DNA from: Beijerinckiaceae bacterium
Lineage (GTDB): Bacteria > Pseudomonadota > Alphaproteobacteria > Rhizobiales > Beijerinckiaceae
Assembly: GCA_027532775.1 (NCBI GenBank)
Contig: JAPZTO010000004.1
Coordinates: 1 to 34,240, forward strand
Direction: 5' to 3'
DNA: 34,240 nt
Position numbers and translations under genes: made by a program. This document shows, piece by piece, positions 33,815-34,240 of the stretch. Under the pieces are notes generated by a model, which saw only the letters and a list, made by a program, of their open reading frames with translations, searched no databases and had not been told where the DNA came from. How positions within the stretch are numbered: position 1 is the first letter of the stretch; every line of letters starts with the position of its first letter.

Positions 33815-34240
<426 letters not shown>

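Overview
The window is GC-rich and carries the str/beta-operon backbone of a bacterium: tuf end, tRNA-Trp, secE, nusG, rplK, rplA, rplJ, rplL, rpoB, rpoC, rpsL, rpsG, fusA, tuf start. Two tuf genes bracketing this order, a short one-helix SecE, an L10 starting GTG-GAT-AGA, and accessory genes for TRAP uptake and aromatic precursor breakdown all point to an alphaproteobacterium. I cannot name a genus from the sequence alone.

The backbone is interrupted in three places. (1) Between tuf and tRNA-Trp (137-2772) lie a secreted HExxH protein of unknown function and a secreted alpha/beta hydrolase, transcribed divergently. (2) Between tRNA-Trp and secE, usually near neighbours, lie about 13.5 kb of accessory genes. 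This stretch begins with 2.7 copies of a 110-bp tandem repeat, each copy starting with the 3' 26 bases of the tRNA gene. It continues with a GNAT acetyltransferase, a one-domain ModE-like regulator, the molybdate transporter modABC under a Mo-box, a tetR-BKACE pair, and a divergent six-gene catabolic operon (TRAP dctPQM, a Gfo/Idh/MocA oxidoreductase, an atypical AroE-like dehydrogenase, and a 3-dehydroshikimate dehydratase fused to an HPPD-like half). It ends with a two-helix membrane protein. (3) Between rplA and rplJ sits a membrane acyltransferase, preceded by a triplicated terminator.

The catabolic module reads as a route from imported quinate/shikimate-type acids to protocatechuate. TRAP proteins import the acid, one or both dehydrogenases oxidise it, and the QuiC-type dehydratase (all four metal ligands present) makes protocatechuate. 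The BKACE enzyme could act further down, for example on a beta-keto acid such as 3-oxoadipate. The tetR-dctP divergent region has a good promoter with a palindrome in its spacer and a second copy of the same AACC-N4-GGTT palindrome nearer tetR.

The ribosomal and RNA polymerase genes look intact and ordinary. Their leaders are rich in structure: nested hairpins before rplK, GAAA-capped hairpins before rplJ, a two-part hairpin before rpoB, and back-to-back palindromes in the 560-bp rpoC-rpsL gap. I saw no integrase, transposase, CRISPR array, rRNA gene or second tRNA gene.
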